Below, in pieces: positions 8,121 through 15,681 of a DNA stretch of 35,184 nucleotides. Position 1 is the first letter of the stretch; every line of letters begins with the position of its first letter. The translations under genes were made by a program, and so were the position numbers. The stretch is from Chloroflexota bacterium (GTDB lineage Bacteria > Chloroflexota > Limnocylindria > P2-11E > CF-107). The notes beneath the pieces were generated by a model that saw only the letters and a list, made by a program, of their open reading frames with translations, had not been told where the DNA came from and did no database searches. The stretch is from positions 1 to 35,184 of the forward strand of contig VBHP01000090.1 in assembly GCA_005881435.1 (NCBI GenBank), written 5' to 3'.

Positions 8121-8711
8121 GTGACATCCGCTCGCGACGAGCCGGCGATCGTCCGTTCCATGCTCGAGGCGAGCGCGGAGGCGATCCGCGCCTGCGTCGC
8201 GATCACGGACGACATCGCCGCGGCTGCCCGGCGGATCGGCGACGCGCTCGAGGGCGGCCACAAAGTGCTGATCTGCGGCAACGGCGGCTCCGCTGCCGAC
8301 GCGCAGCATTTCGCCGGTGAGCTGCTCGGCCGCTTTCGCTCGTCGACGCGCCCCCCGCTGGCCGGGCTCGCGCTTTCCGCCGACGCCGCGGTGATCACGT
8401 GCATCGCCAACGATTTCGACTACGACGACGTCTTCGCTCGCCAGGTGCGGGCCCTGGCGCAGCCGGGCGATGTCTTGATCGGCATCAGCACCAGCGCCAA
8501 GAGCGAGAACGTGCTGCGCGCCTTCGCGGCCTCGCCCGACGGAACGCTCCGCATCGCCCTGGTCGGGCCGGGCGGAGCGCTCGCCGATCGGGCCGACATC
8601 GCCCTCCGTGTGCGCGCCGACGCAACCGCCCACATCCAGGCCGGGCACATCGCCGTGCTGCACGCGATCTGCGAAGCGCTGGAGCGCCGATTCGACCGCT
8701 CATTGGACTGA
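8121..8711 (+). CDS. gmhA: SIS-domain phosphosugar isomerase, GmhA-like
   Basis: 196 aa from a GTG ten bases after the upstream stop. The protein matches sedoheptulose-7-phosphate isomerase: ICGNGGSAADAQHFAGELLGRF near 51-72 (phosphate loop and predicted catalytic E67), STSAKSENVLRAF near 123-135 (SIS motif), and HIQAGHIAVLHAICEALE near 171-188 with predicted catalytic H176. Known GmhA converts sedoheptulose-7-phosphate to D-glycero-D-manno-heptose-7-phosphate. No other heptose-pathway gene (hddA, gmhB, hddC) is here, and the location between glycosidases and a sugar importer raises the possibility that it acts on another phosphosugar. The symbol names the family, not a proven substrate. Confidence 0.85.
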   Translation: MTSARDEPAIVRSMLEASAEAIRACVAITDDIAAAARRIGDALEGGHKVLICGNGGSAADAQHFAGELLGRFRSSTRPPLAGLALSADAAVITCIANDFDYDDVFARQVRALAQPGDVLIGISTSAKSENVLRAFAASPDGTLRIALVGPGGALADRADIALRVRADATAHIQAGHIAVLHAICEALERRFDRSLD

Positions 8712-8798
8712 ACGCGGCACTCGGTATGCGACTACGGATTTGCGGCGGATATAGCTCGGACGCTCGGGCGGGCATCCGTGATGACATTAGGAGGGGAT
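8712..8798. promoter_or_regulatory. Leader of the ABC importer operon
   Basis: 87 bases between the isomerase and the binding-protein gene. It holds the strong site AGGAGGGG just before ATG 8799, an AT-richer patch GGATATAG at 8747-8754, and a dispersed inverted pair ACGGAT (8734-8739) / ATCCGT (8774-8779). A promoter here would let the importer be expressed separately from the upstream glycosidases. This is suggestive only. Confidence 0.3.
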
Positions 8799-10238
8799 AT
8801 GGACACAGGCACCGGCGAAAAAAACCGCACGCTCACCCGGCGCGAGCTGGTGCGCCGCAGCGCGTTGTTCGGCGGCGCGGTGGTCGTGGCGCCGATCATC
8901 GCGGCGTGCCAGCCCGGCGCGACTCCGGGCGCGAGCACGAGTCCGGGCGCGAGTGGTTCGACCGCGGCGCAGAAGGTCACCATCCGCGTCTGGGGCTACG
9001 GCCTCGACGATGCGCGCGCGAAGGCACGGCTCAACGTGTTCAAAGCCGCGAACCCGAACATCGACGTGCAGCCGGTCGGCGGCACGCTCAATACGCAGCA
9101 GTTACTGACGGCCGTCGCATCGGGCGACCCGCCGGAGGTCATCAACACCGACCGCACGCAGGTCGGCTCCTGGGCGGGCCGAAGCGCCATCGACCCGATC
9201 ACCGATCTGATCGACAAAGACAAGTTCGATATGAGTCAGTTCTATCCGGCCACGGTCGAGCAGGTGAAGTACAAGGGACAGACCTACGGCGTTCCGCACT
9301 TCGCGACCATCGACCTCTTCTGGATCAACAACAAGGTGCTCTCCGATGCCGGCACCGATCCCGCTTCGGTCGATCCGGGGAACTGGGACCAGCTGCAGTC
9401 GCTCGGCGAGAAGCTCGCGAAGGTGTCCGGGGGGAAGGTCACGCGCACGGGCTTCGACACCAAAATGCAGGACGGCCGCCTGTACTACTGGACTTGGGCC
9501 AACGGCGGCGACCTCTTCAGCTCGGACGGTTCGAAGGCCCAGTTCACCGACGCGAAGGCCGTGGAGGCGTTGACCTGGGCCCGCGACGCGGTCAAGAAGC
9601 AGGGCGGGGAGAAAGCACGCGCCGCGTTCTCGCAGACCCAGGACTTCTTCTCGCCGAACAACCCGTTCCTCATCGGGCAGACGGCGATGACGATCTTCGA
9701 GCAATGGCTGCTCGGCGTGCTCGCCGACCCGGGTCCGAACTTCGCGTTCACCGTGCTGCCGCCGCGCAAGCGGAACTCCAAGGATCCGCTCACGACGGTC
9801 ACCGGCGGCGCGTTCGCGATCCCGAAGGGCGTCAAGGCCGACAAGCGGCTCGCAGCCTGGGAGTTCATCAAGGGCATGGTCTCGACCGACGCCTGGATCG
9901 CCGGCCAGAAGGCCACGTTCATGGACAAGCAGTCCAAGAACCAGAAGTACACGCCGACGATCACCGGCAACATCAAGGCCGACCAGGAAGACATGAACAC
10001 GGTCTACAAGTCCATCGGTCCCTCCTACGACGCGGCCATCAAGACCTGGCAGACCGCGCTGAACGCCGGGAAGTATCCGTACTCCGGCCCGGTCGCTCAG
10101 CAGATCAGCGACCTGGTCACGGCCAACGTGAACGACGCGTTGCAGGAAGCGAAGCAGCCGGCGGACGCGCTGAAGAAACTGAACGACGACGCGCAGAAGG
10201 CCATCGACGATTACGCCAAGGGGCCTGGGAACAAGTAG
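8799..10238 (+). CDS. ABC transporter sugar-binding lipoprotein
   Basis: 479 aa, extracellular, lipid-anchored. The N-terminus has RRELVRRSALFGGAVVVAP (twin Arg, possible Tat export) and the lipobox IIAAC, so Cys would be lipidated. A low-complexity linker PGATPGASTSPGASGST follows. The mature part fits family 1 solute-binding proteins: KVTIRVWGYGLDDARAKARL, ASGDPPEVINTDRTQVGSW, YGVPHFATIDLFWINNKVL, GGAFAIPKGVKADKRLAAWEFIK. ATG 8799, preceded by AGGAGGGG, is preferred to the upstream ATG at 8778. It is followed by two permeases. The ligand is probably an oligosaccharide or sugar released by the upstream hydrolases, by context only. Confidence 0.93.
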   Translation: MDTGTGEKNRTLTRRELVRRSALFGGAVVVAPIIAACQPGATPGASTSPGASGSTAAQKVTIRVWGYGLDDARAKARLNVFKAANPNIDVQPVGGTLNTQQLLTAVASGDPPEVINTDRTQVGSWAGRSAIDPITDLIDKDKFDMSQFYPATVEQVKYKGQTYGVPHFATIDLFWINNKVLSDAGTDPASVDPGNWDQLQSLGEKLAKVSGGKVTRTGFDTKMQDGRLYYWTWANGGDLFSSDGSKAQFTDAKAVEALTWARDAVKKQGGEKARAAFSQTQDFFSPNNPFLIGQTAMTIFEQWLLGVLADPGPNFAFTVLPPRKRNSKDPLTTVTGGAFAIPKGVKADKRLAAWEFIKGMVSTDAWIAGQKATFMDKQSKNQKYTPTITGNIKADQEDMNTVYKSIGPSYDAAIKTWQTALNAGKYPYSGPVAQQISDLVTANVNDALQEAKQPADALKKLNDDAQKAIDDYAKGPGNK

Positions 10239-10270
10239 CTGGCATGTAAGTAGCTGACGCGAGGGAGGCG

Positions 10271-11182
10271 ATGCGGCGGCGCTTTCGGCTGAAGGAAGAA
10301 CAGGTGGCGGGACTCCTCTTCGTGAGTCCCTTCATCGTCGGATTCCTCATCTTCAGCGCCGGTCCTTACATCGCCTCCCTGTATCTCAGCCTCACGACCT
10401 ACGACGTGCTGAACCCGCCGAACTTCGTCGGCCTGCAGAACTACATCGATCTGGCGTCAGACGAGACATTCGGCAAGGCGCTGTACAACACGCTGTACTT
10501 CGTCGTCTTCCACGGACCGACGGCGATCGCCATGGCGTTGATCCTCGCGCTCCTGCTCAATGCGAAGGTCCGCGGGGTCTCGATCTGGCGCACGATCTAT
10601 TACCTGCCGCAGGTCACGCCGGCGGTCGCGCTCGGCGTGTTGTGGCTGCGGATCCTGTCCCCCAACAACGGTCTGCTGAACAGCATCCTCGCCGGCGTCG
10701 GTATCCAGGGCCCGGCCTGGACCGTCGACGCCGATTGGGTGAAACCCTCGCTCATCCTGATCCGGGTCTTCGTCGTCGGGACCTGGATGATCACGTTCCT
10801 CGCGGCCCTGCAAGACGTTCCACAAGAGCTGTACGAGGCCGCCTCCATCGACGGAGCGAACGCCTGGCAGCGCTTCCGGAACGTGACCCTTCCGATGATC
10901 TCCCGCGTGATCTTCTTCGCGGTCATCGCCATCACGATCTTCTCCATGAACGTCTTCGATATCGCGTACTTCATGTTCCCGCCGCAGGTCTTCGGCGGTC
11001 AGCTCGGGCCGCAGGACAGCGCGCTCTTCTACATGGTCTATCTGTTCCAGCAGGCGTTCTCGTACTTCCATATGGGCTACGCCGCCGCACTGGCGTGGAT
11101 CCTGTTCGCGATCACGCTGGCGATCACGCTGATACAGCTGCGGTTGTCGCGGTACTTCGTCTACGCGGAGACGAGCAAGTGA
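10271..11182 (+). CDS. Sugar ABC transporter permease, MalF/UgpA type
   Basis: 303 aa inner-membrane subunit with about six helices. The first is AGLLFVSPFIVGFLIFSAGP at residues 14-33, typical of UgpA/MalF-like permeases lacking the long MalF periplasmic domain. The EAA loop that contacts the ATPase is EAASIDGANAWQRF from about residue 189. GGGAGGCG sits directly before the ATG. The stop overlaps the GTG of the second permease (GTGA). The usual N-terminal basic segment RRRFRLKEEQ is present. It forms the translocation pore with the next gene. Confidence 0.93.
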   Translation: MRRRFRLKEEQVAGLLFVSPFIVGFLIFSAGPYIASLYLSLTTYDVLNPPNFVGLQNYIDLASDETFGKALYNTLYFVVFHGPTAIAMALILALLLNAKVRGVSIWRTIYYLPQVTPAVALGVLWLRILSPNNGLLNSILAGVGIQGPAWTVDADWVKPSLILIRVFVVGTWMITFLAALQDVPQELYEAASIDGANAWQRFRNVTLPMISRVIFFAVIAITIFSMNVFDIAYFMFPPQVFGGQLGPQDSALFYMVYLFQQAFSYFHMGYAAALAWILFAITLAITLIQLRLSRYFVYAETSK

Positions 11183-12120
11183 CGACGGCCGCGAAGGGCG
11201 AGCGTCGGCAGAAGGCGTTCGAGCGCAGCACCGCATTCCTGGAGGGACGCGGGCTGTTCTGGGTGGCCCAGCGCGCACTGATCTACGGCGCGCTGGTGTT
11301 CTTCGCGATCGTGTTCGTCTTCCCGTTCGTGTGGCTGCTGTCGAACTCGCTGAAGGATCCGCTGCACATCTTCGATGCAAACCTCATCCCGCAGCCGATC
11401 GTGTGGCAGAACTACGTCACGATCTTCCAGGAGACCGAGACGATGGGGACTCCGCTGATATCGATGATCCGGAACAGCGTCATCGTGTCCGTCCTGGGCG
11501 TCACGGCGGTGCTGATCTCGAGCAGCATGATCGGGTTCGCCCTGGCCAAACTGCGCTTCCCCGGCGCCAACGTCGTGTTCTTCCTGGTGCTGATGACGAT
11601 GATGCTGCCGGGCGAGGTGACCATCGTGCCGGTCTACCTGATCTGGCGGAAGCTGGCCGACCTGACCGGCGGTCTCATCGGTACCGGCACGCTGTTCCCG
11701 CTGTGGCTCGGGGGCCTCTTCGGTTCGTCCTTCTACATCTTCATGCTGCGGCAGTTCTTCCTCGGCATCCCGCAGGAGCTCATCGAAGGCGCACGCGTCG
11801 ACGGCGCGTCGTACCTGCGCATCTACTGGCAGATCATGCTGCCGCTGGTGCGGCCGGCGCTCCTCGCCGTCGCCGTGCTCGAGTTCCAGGCCAAGTGGAA
11901 CGACTTCATGGGTCCGCTGATCTACGTCTCGAACAAGCCGGACCTGTGGACCCTCCCGATCGGCCTGTTCCAGCTGAACCAGCACTTCGGCTTCGGCCAG
12001 TTCCGCTACGAGCTCATCTTCGCCGCCGCGGTGCTCATGCTCTTGCCGAGCGTGATCCTGTTCTTCCTGGCGCAGAAGCAGTTCATCAAGGGCCTCTCGG
12101 CCGGAGCGGTGAAGGGATAG
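11179..12120 (+). CDS. Sugar ABC transporter permease, MalG/UgpE type
   Basis: 313 aa from a GTG overlapping the previous stop. The frame runs open upstream over the first permease, which is a shadow. It has six predicted helices, beginning ALIYGALVFFAIVFVFPFVW, the loop LSNSLKDPLHIFDANLIPQP typical of MalG-type subunits, the EAA motif EGARVDGASYLRIYW from about residue 203, and the usual C-terminal ending FIKGLSAGAVKG. No ATPase gene follows; the importer probably uses a shared MsmK/UgpC-type ATPase encoded elsewhere. The TAG stop is part of an ATAG overlap with the dehydrogenase gene. Confidence 0.93.
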   Translation: MTTAAKGERRQKAFERSTAFLEGRGLFWVAQRALIYGALVFFAIVFVFPFVWLLSNSLKDPLHIFDANLIPQPIVWQNYVTIFQETETMGTPLISMIRNSVIVSVLGVTAVLISSSMIGFALAKLRFPGANVVFFLVLMTMMLPGEVTIVPVYLIWRKLADLTGGLIGTGTLFPLWLGGLFGSSFYIFMLRQFFLGIPQELIEGARVDGASYLRIYWQIMLPLVRPALLAVAVLEFQAKWNDFMGPLIYVSNKPDLWTLPIGLFQLNQHFGFGQFRYELIFAAAVLMLLPSVILFFLAQKQFIKGLSAGAVKG

Positions 12121-13190
12121 CCAGGACCCGCGCGGGCATCGTCGGTGCGGGTCAGGTCTCGCCGTACTACCTGTCCTACCTCGCGAGGAGCGACGACGTC
12201 GAGCTTGCCGCGATCGCCGACCGCGACCTCGCACGCGCGCGCGAGCGGGCCCAGGAGTATGGGATCGCGCGCGTGGTCACCGTCGACGAGCTCGTCGCCG
12301 ACGACGCGATCGACTGCGTGCTGAACCTCACGCCGGCGCAGGCCCATGCCGAGCTGACCGGCCGCGCGCTGGACGCGGGCAAGCACGTGTGGAGCGAGAA
12401 GCCGCCCGCGGTCACGCTGCCCGAAGGACGCGAGCTGGCCGCGCGTGCCGCACGCAACGGCCTGCTGCTGTCGTGCGCGCCGGACACGTTCCTCGGCGCG
12501 TCGTTCCAGACGGCGCGGCGCCTCGTCGACGAGGGCGCGATCGGCGCGGTGGTGGGCGCCTCGTGCTCGTTCGTGACGCCGGGCAGCGAGCTGTGGCACC
12601 ACAATCCCGAGATCCTGTTCGGCCCCGGCGCGGGTCCGATCTACGACGAGGGCGTGTACTTCCTGACGGCGCTGGTCGCGCTCCTCGGTCCGATCAGCGC
12701 GGTCCAGGCCCAGGCCGCCACTATCAGAAAGGAGCGGACGATCGCGACCGGCCCGCGAGCGGGCGAACGTTTCGACTCGGAGATGCCGACGCACTACGTC
12801 GCGACGCTCGCCTTCGCCGGCGGCGCGCTGGCGACGATGACCATGAGCTTCGAGGTCCGCACCACGACGCAGCCGCCGCTCGAGCTGTATGGGACGACCG
12901 GGTCGCTGCGTCTGCCGTTCCCCGGCTTCTACGACGGTCCGCTGCGCCTCGGCCGCGTGCACGACACGCCGTGGGAGGAGATCGCCGCGGAGGGACCGTT
13001 CCTCGGCCGCGTCCGCGGTCCGGGCCTCGAGGACCTGGCGCGCGCGATCGGAGAACGGCGCGAGCCGCGCTGCTCGGCCGCTCTCGCCCTGCACGTGCTC
13101 GAAACCATGGAGCTGCTCCATCGCTCGAGCGACTCGGGTCGACGGGAGCGTCTGACGACGACGGTGCGCCGACCGGAGCCGATGCGCTAA
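12117..13190 (+). CDS. Gfo/Idh/MocA family oxidoreductase with apparent ATA start
   Basis: About 357 aa NAD(P)-dependent sugar or polyol dehydrogenase. The Rossmann fold begins almost at once, RAGIVGAGQVSPYYLSYLA, then VELAAIADRD, CVLNLTPAQAHAEL, GKHVWSEKPPAVT (EKP, catalytic Lys region) and GPIYDEGVYFLTALVALLG (catalytic helix). The C-terminal beta-sheet domain follows. There is no in-frame ATG, GTG or TTG near the beginning. The first downstream GTG, near 12273, would delete the dinucleotide-binding motif, and upstream starts lie inside the permease. The only sensible initiation point is ATA at 12117, overlapping the permease TAG as ATAG. The function is probably oxidation of an imported sugar. 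Its stop overlaps that of the response regulator on the other strand. Confidence 0.85.
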   Translation: MARTRAGIVGAGQVSPYYLSYLARSDDVELAAIADRDLARARERAQEYGIARVVTVDELVADDAIDCVLNLTPAQAHAELTGRALDAGKHVWSEKPPAVTLPEGRELAARAARNGLLLSCAPDTFLGASFQTARRLVDEGAIGAVVGASCSFVTPGSELWHHNPEILFGPGAGPIYDEGVYFLTALVALLGPISAVQAQAATIRKERTIATGPRAGERFDSEMPTHYVATLAFAGGALATMTMSFEVRTTTQPPLELYGTTGSLRLPFPGFYDGPLRLGRVHDTPWEEIAAEGPFLGRVRGPGLEDLARAIGERREPRCSAALALHVLETMELLHRSSDSGRRERLTTTVRRPEPMR

Positions 13191-13834
13191 GCATCGAGGC
13201 CGTTGCGGAAGGCGTACGCGACGGCTTGGGTGCGGTCGCGAAGTCCGAGCTTGTCGAAGATGTTGTGCAGGTGCCGTTTCACGGTCGCCTCGCTGATGAA
13301 GAGCTCGCGACCGATCTCGGCGTTGTTCTGACCGCGCGCGGCGAGGCGAAGCACCTCGAGCTCTCGTGCGGTGAGCACGTTCGCGACACGACGCGGCCGC
13401 CGCCGACCTTCCTCGACCGCAGCTGCGAGCCGTCCCTGTACGCGGGGATCGAAGGCCGCGTCTCCGCCGCCGACCGCGGCGATGGCGCGCGCGACCTCGG
13501 TCACGTTCGCATCCTTCGTCAGGTAGCCCCGCGCTCCCGCCTCGATGGCGCTGAAGACGTGCTCGTCATCCTCGTACGCGGTCAACGCGATCACCCGCGC
13601 GCCCGGACACGCCGCCCGAAGCCGGCGCGTCGCTTCGACGCCGCCGATACCGGGCATCACCAGATCCATGGCGACGACATCCGGCTGAAGCCGCGCGGCA
13701 ACCTGCACCGCCTCTTCGCCGCTGGCGGCGACGCCGACGACGTCGACGTCGGCGAGCGAGGACAGCAGCGCCGCGAACGCATCACGGACCAGGCGCTGAT
13801 CGTCGACGACAAGGACGCGCATGCGCGCGGTCAC
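13187..13834 (-). CDS. NarL/LuxR-type response regulator
   Basis: 215 aa transcription factor. The receiver domain starts MRVLVVDDQRLVRDAF, the phosphoacceptor is D57 in VVAMDLVMPGIGG, and ALTAY and GYLTKDA carry the conserved Thr and Lys. The C-terminal LuxR HTH is ANVLTARELEVLRLAARGQNNAEIGRELF, then SEATVKRHLHNIFDKLGLRDRTQAV. GTG at 13834 overlaps the kinase stop (GTGA), while ATG at 13822 is an alternative start. It pairs with the kinase immediately upstream. Likely targets include the divergent secreted genes at 15114-16314, by context. The gene overlaps the dehydrogenase stop by two bases. Confidence 0.93.
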   Translation of the reverse strand: MTARMRVLVVDDQRLVRDAFAALLSSLADVDVVGVAASGEEAVQVAARLQPDVVAMDLVMPGIGGVEATRRLRAACPGARVIALTAYEDDEHVFSAIEAGARGYLTKDANVTEVARAIAAVGGGDAAFDPRVQGRLAAAVEEGRRRPRRVANVLTARELEVLRLAARGQNNAEIGRELFISEATVKRHLHNIFDKLGLRDRTQAVAYAFRNGLDA

Positions 13835-14967
13835 CGCGTCGGGAGCGTGAGACGCACAGTGAAGCCGTCACCGGTGGCGTTCGTGTCGAGGTCGCCTCCG
13901 AGCAGGCTCGCGCGCTCGCGCATTCCCTCCAGTCCGTGGCCATTCGAATCGCGGCGCTCGCGCTCGAGCGGCCGACCGTGGTTTTCGACGAGGAGCTCGA
14001 CTTCACCGGGCGTGAAACGCAGGTCGACGTCGACGCGTCGCGAGATCGTGTGTCTGCGCACGTTGGTCAGCGCTTCTTGTGCCACGCGATAGATCGCAGC
14101 CTGTGTCTCCGACGGCAGCGCCGCGGAGCCTTCCGCCACGCTCAGCACGTACGGCGTGCCGGTCTGCCGCTCGAAGTCGTGCAGCAGCCGCGGCAGCAGC
14201 GCGAGGGCGGGTGTGGATTCTCCGCGCAGCGTCGCGACGGCATCGCCGACTTCGCTCAGTCCCTGGCGAGCCAGGCGCTGCGCGTCCTCGATCAGCGCGG
14301 TCTGCTGCAGATCTGAGCTGGAGCCGCTGCGCGCACGTTCCAGCTGTAAAACGAGCGCCGACAGCGTGTCCGCGAGGATGTCGTGGATTTCGCGCGCAAT
14401 GCGCGCACGCTCCTGCAGCGCTGCGCTTCGCTCACGCTCGGAGCGGATCGATTCAACGAGCACGAGCAGCTGCTCGGCCTGAGCCTTGGCCTGCTGCGCG
14501 AACCGCACGTACCGGCCGAGCAGAAAGGCGAGGATCCAGAACGCCGCGATGAAGAGGGCATGCACAGCCGGGACGGCTGCGCCAAGCGACGCGATCAGCG
14601 CGACGCTCGCGACGGCGGCGACGAGCACGGCGGTAGCGACGGCCGGGCGGCGCGGCAGGGTCAACCCCAGCGCGAGGATGACCGCCGTGATGCCCGCACT
14701 GCCCGACAGGAAGTGTCCGAGCGCGATGAGTCCGATGGAGCTCGCCGCGACCGCGACGCCGGCCCACCAGGCAAAGCGGAATGTCGCGACGAGCCAGCCC
14801 ACCGCGAGCACCGCGGTGCAGATGGCAACCGCCGCCAGACGCGACGGATCCGGACTCTCGAGCTCGCGGCCGGCGATCACCGCGAACGCGGTGAGCAGCG
14901 CAACGACGCTGAACCCGCGCCAACGCGCGCCGGTGATCACATTCACCGTTGTTGTGCGTGCCTGCAT
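13831..14967 (-). CDS. Membrane sensor histidine kinase, NarL-partner (HisKA_3) type
   Basis: About 378 aa. Several hydrophobic helices in the first ~150 residues (FSVVALLTAFAVIAG, LAAVAICTAVLAVGWLV, VHALFIAAFWILAFLLG) form a compact membrane sensor with no large external loop. A coiled linker is followed by the dimerisation and phosphotransfer helix ARIAREIHDILADTLSALVL, where H is the phosphoacceptor. The ATPase domain carries VAQEALTNVRRH (N box) and GHGLEGMRERA (G box). ATG at 14967 was preferred to GTG at 15027, which has no ribosome site and adds an unlikely leader. It is coupled to the response regulator. The stimulus is unknown; a cell-envelope or membrane signal is plausible from the architecture. 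Confidence 0.9.
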   Translation of the reverse strand: MQARTTTVNVITGARWRGFSVVALLTAFAVIAGRELESPDPSRLAAVAICTAVLAVGWLVATFRFAWWAGVAVAASSIGLIALGHFLSGSAGITAVILALGLTLPRRPAVATAVLVAAVASVALIASLGAAVPAVHALFIAAFWILAFLLGRYVRFAQQAKAQAEQLLVLVESIRSERERSAALQERARIAREIHDILADTLSALVLQLERARSGSSSDLQQTALIEDAQRLARQGLSEVGDAVATLRGESTPALALLPRLLHDFERQTGTPYVLSVAEGSAALPSETQAAIYRVAQEALTNVRRHTISRRVDVDLRFTPGEVELLVENHGRPLERERRDSNGHGLEGMRERASLLGGDLDTNATGDGFTVRLTLPTR

Positions 14968-15113
14968 TTCGTGGACCGCTCCAGTGCGCGTGGAGTTGTA
15001 GGTCCGGGCGTCGAGGAATGCAACCACCGGACGATGCCGCCGGGCGATCGGAGCAATACGTTCACGCGCGGCGAACCAGCGCGCGATGCGACAGGCGTCG
15101 CGAAGGAGGGTTC
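14968..15113. promoter_or_regulatory. Divergent region between histidine kinase and secreted protein gene
   Basis: About 146 bases likely hold promoters for both directions. AAGGAGG, four bases before ATG 15114, is a strong ribosome site for the secreted protein. I could not identify convincing operator repeats or promoter hexamers. Confidence 0.3.
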
Positions 15114-15662
15114 ATGCGTAAGCGCGCGATCTGTTCGATCCTCGCCGCAGGCGTCCTGCTGCTGGCGCAGGCGACGGCCGCCATGGCCACCCAACCGACG
15201 GACGCAGCGGTGACACGATCGATGCCGGCGAGCCTCTGCGCCCTGCTGTTGCTGACGCATCCAGGGCACACGAGCGCGGATTGCGTCACGCACCACAGCG
15301 TCCGCATCGAGCGCGAACCCGGCTCGAAAGTCGGATTCGCCTCGCCGCAAGCGGCCACTCTCGCCTTCGCTTACTGCGTCACGATCACCGGCTCGATGTG
15401 GAACATCGGCTGGTCCTCGACGGCGTCGCAGCGGTTCTGCGTGACACCGAATGTGGTCGTTTCAGCGATTCCCGGGACCACCCAGTGCCGCTCGAGCTGG
15501 TGGGTGCAGACCACGTGGTGCGGGGTCGGTGTTGGCGGCGGGTGGTACGCCGACGGTGGCGACAACGTGTACGCGCCGACATCCGGTCGGACGTACTTGC
15601 GCGTCTGGATGAACGCCGCCGGTGCCTGGGGCGTGAAGTGCTGGGGCTATGCGTTCTGCTGA
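15114..15662 (+). CDS. Secreted eight-cysteine protein, copy 1
   Basis: 182 aa, no family recognised. A clear Sec signal peptide, MRKRAICSILAAGVLLLAQ then TAAMA, predicts export. The mature part has eight cysteines (42, 57, 88, 109, 125, 136, 176, 182), compatible with four disulphides. Motifs shared with the next gene are THPGHTSADCVT, NIGWSSTASQRFC, TWC followed by WYADGGDN, and a C-terminal CWGYAFC ending in Cys. It is rich in Trp, Gly and Thr, with a predicted beta fold. ATG 15114 was chosen from its AAGGAGG site; the frame continues upstream but is a shadow. It lies divergent from a two-component system and is followed at once by its paralogue. Confidence 0.8.
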   Translation: MRKRAICSILAAGVLLLAQATAAMATQPTDAAVTRSMPASLCALLLLTHPGHTSADCVTHHSVRIEREPGSKVGFASPQAATLAFAYCVTITGSMWNIGWSSTASQRFCVTPNVVVSAIPGTTQCRSSWWVQTTWCGVGVGGGWYADGGDNVYAPTSGRTYLRVWMNAAGAWGVKCWGYAFC

Positions 15663-15681
15663 TGGAGGTTTCAAAAGGAAG

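Noticed and set aside
8399-10249. Long plus-strand open frame (616 codons) over the isomerase and binding-protein genes
   Set aside because: Arg-rich translation with no domain, overlapping two well-recognised genes in another frame; a GC-rich shadow.
12006-13121. Minus-strand frame opposite the Gfo/Idh/MocA gene
   Set aside because: Arg-rich shadow without motifs; the dehydrogenase reading is unambiguous.
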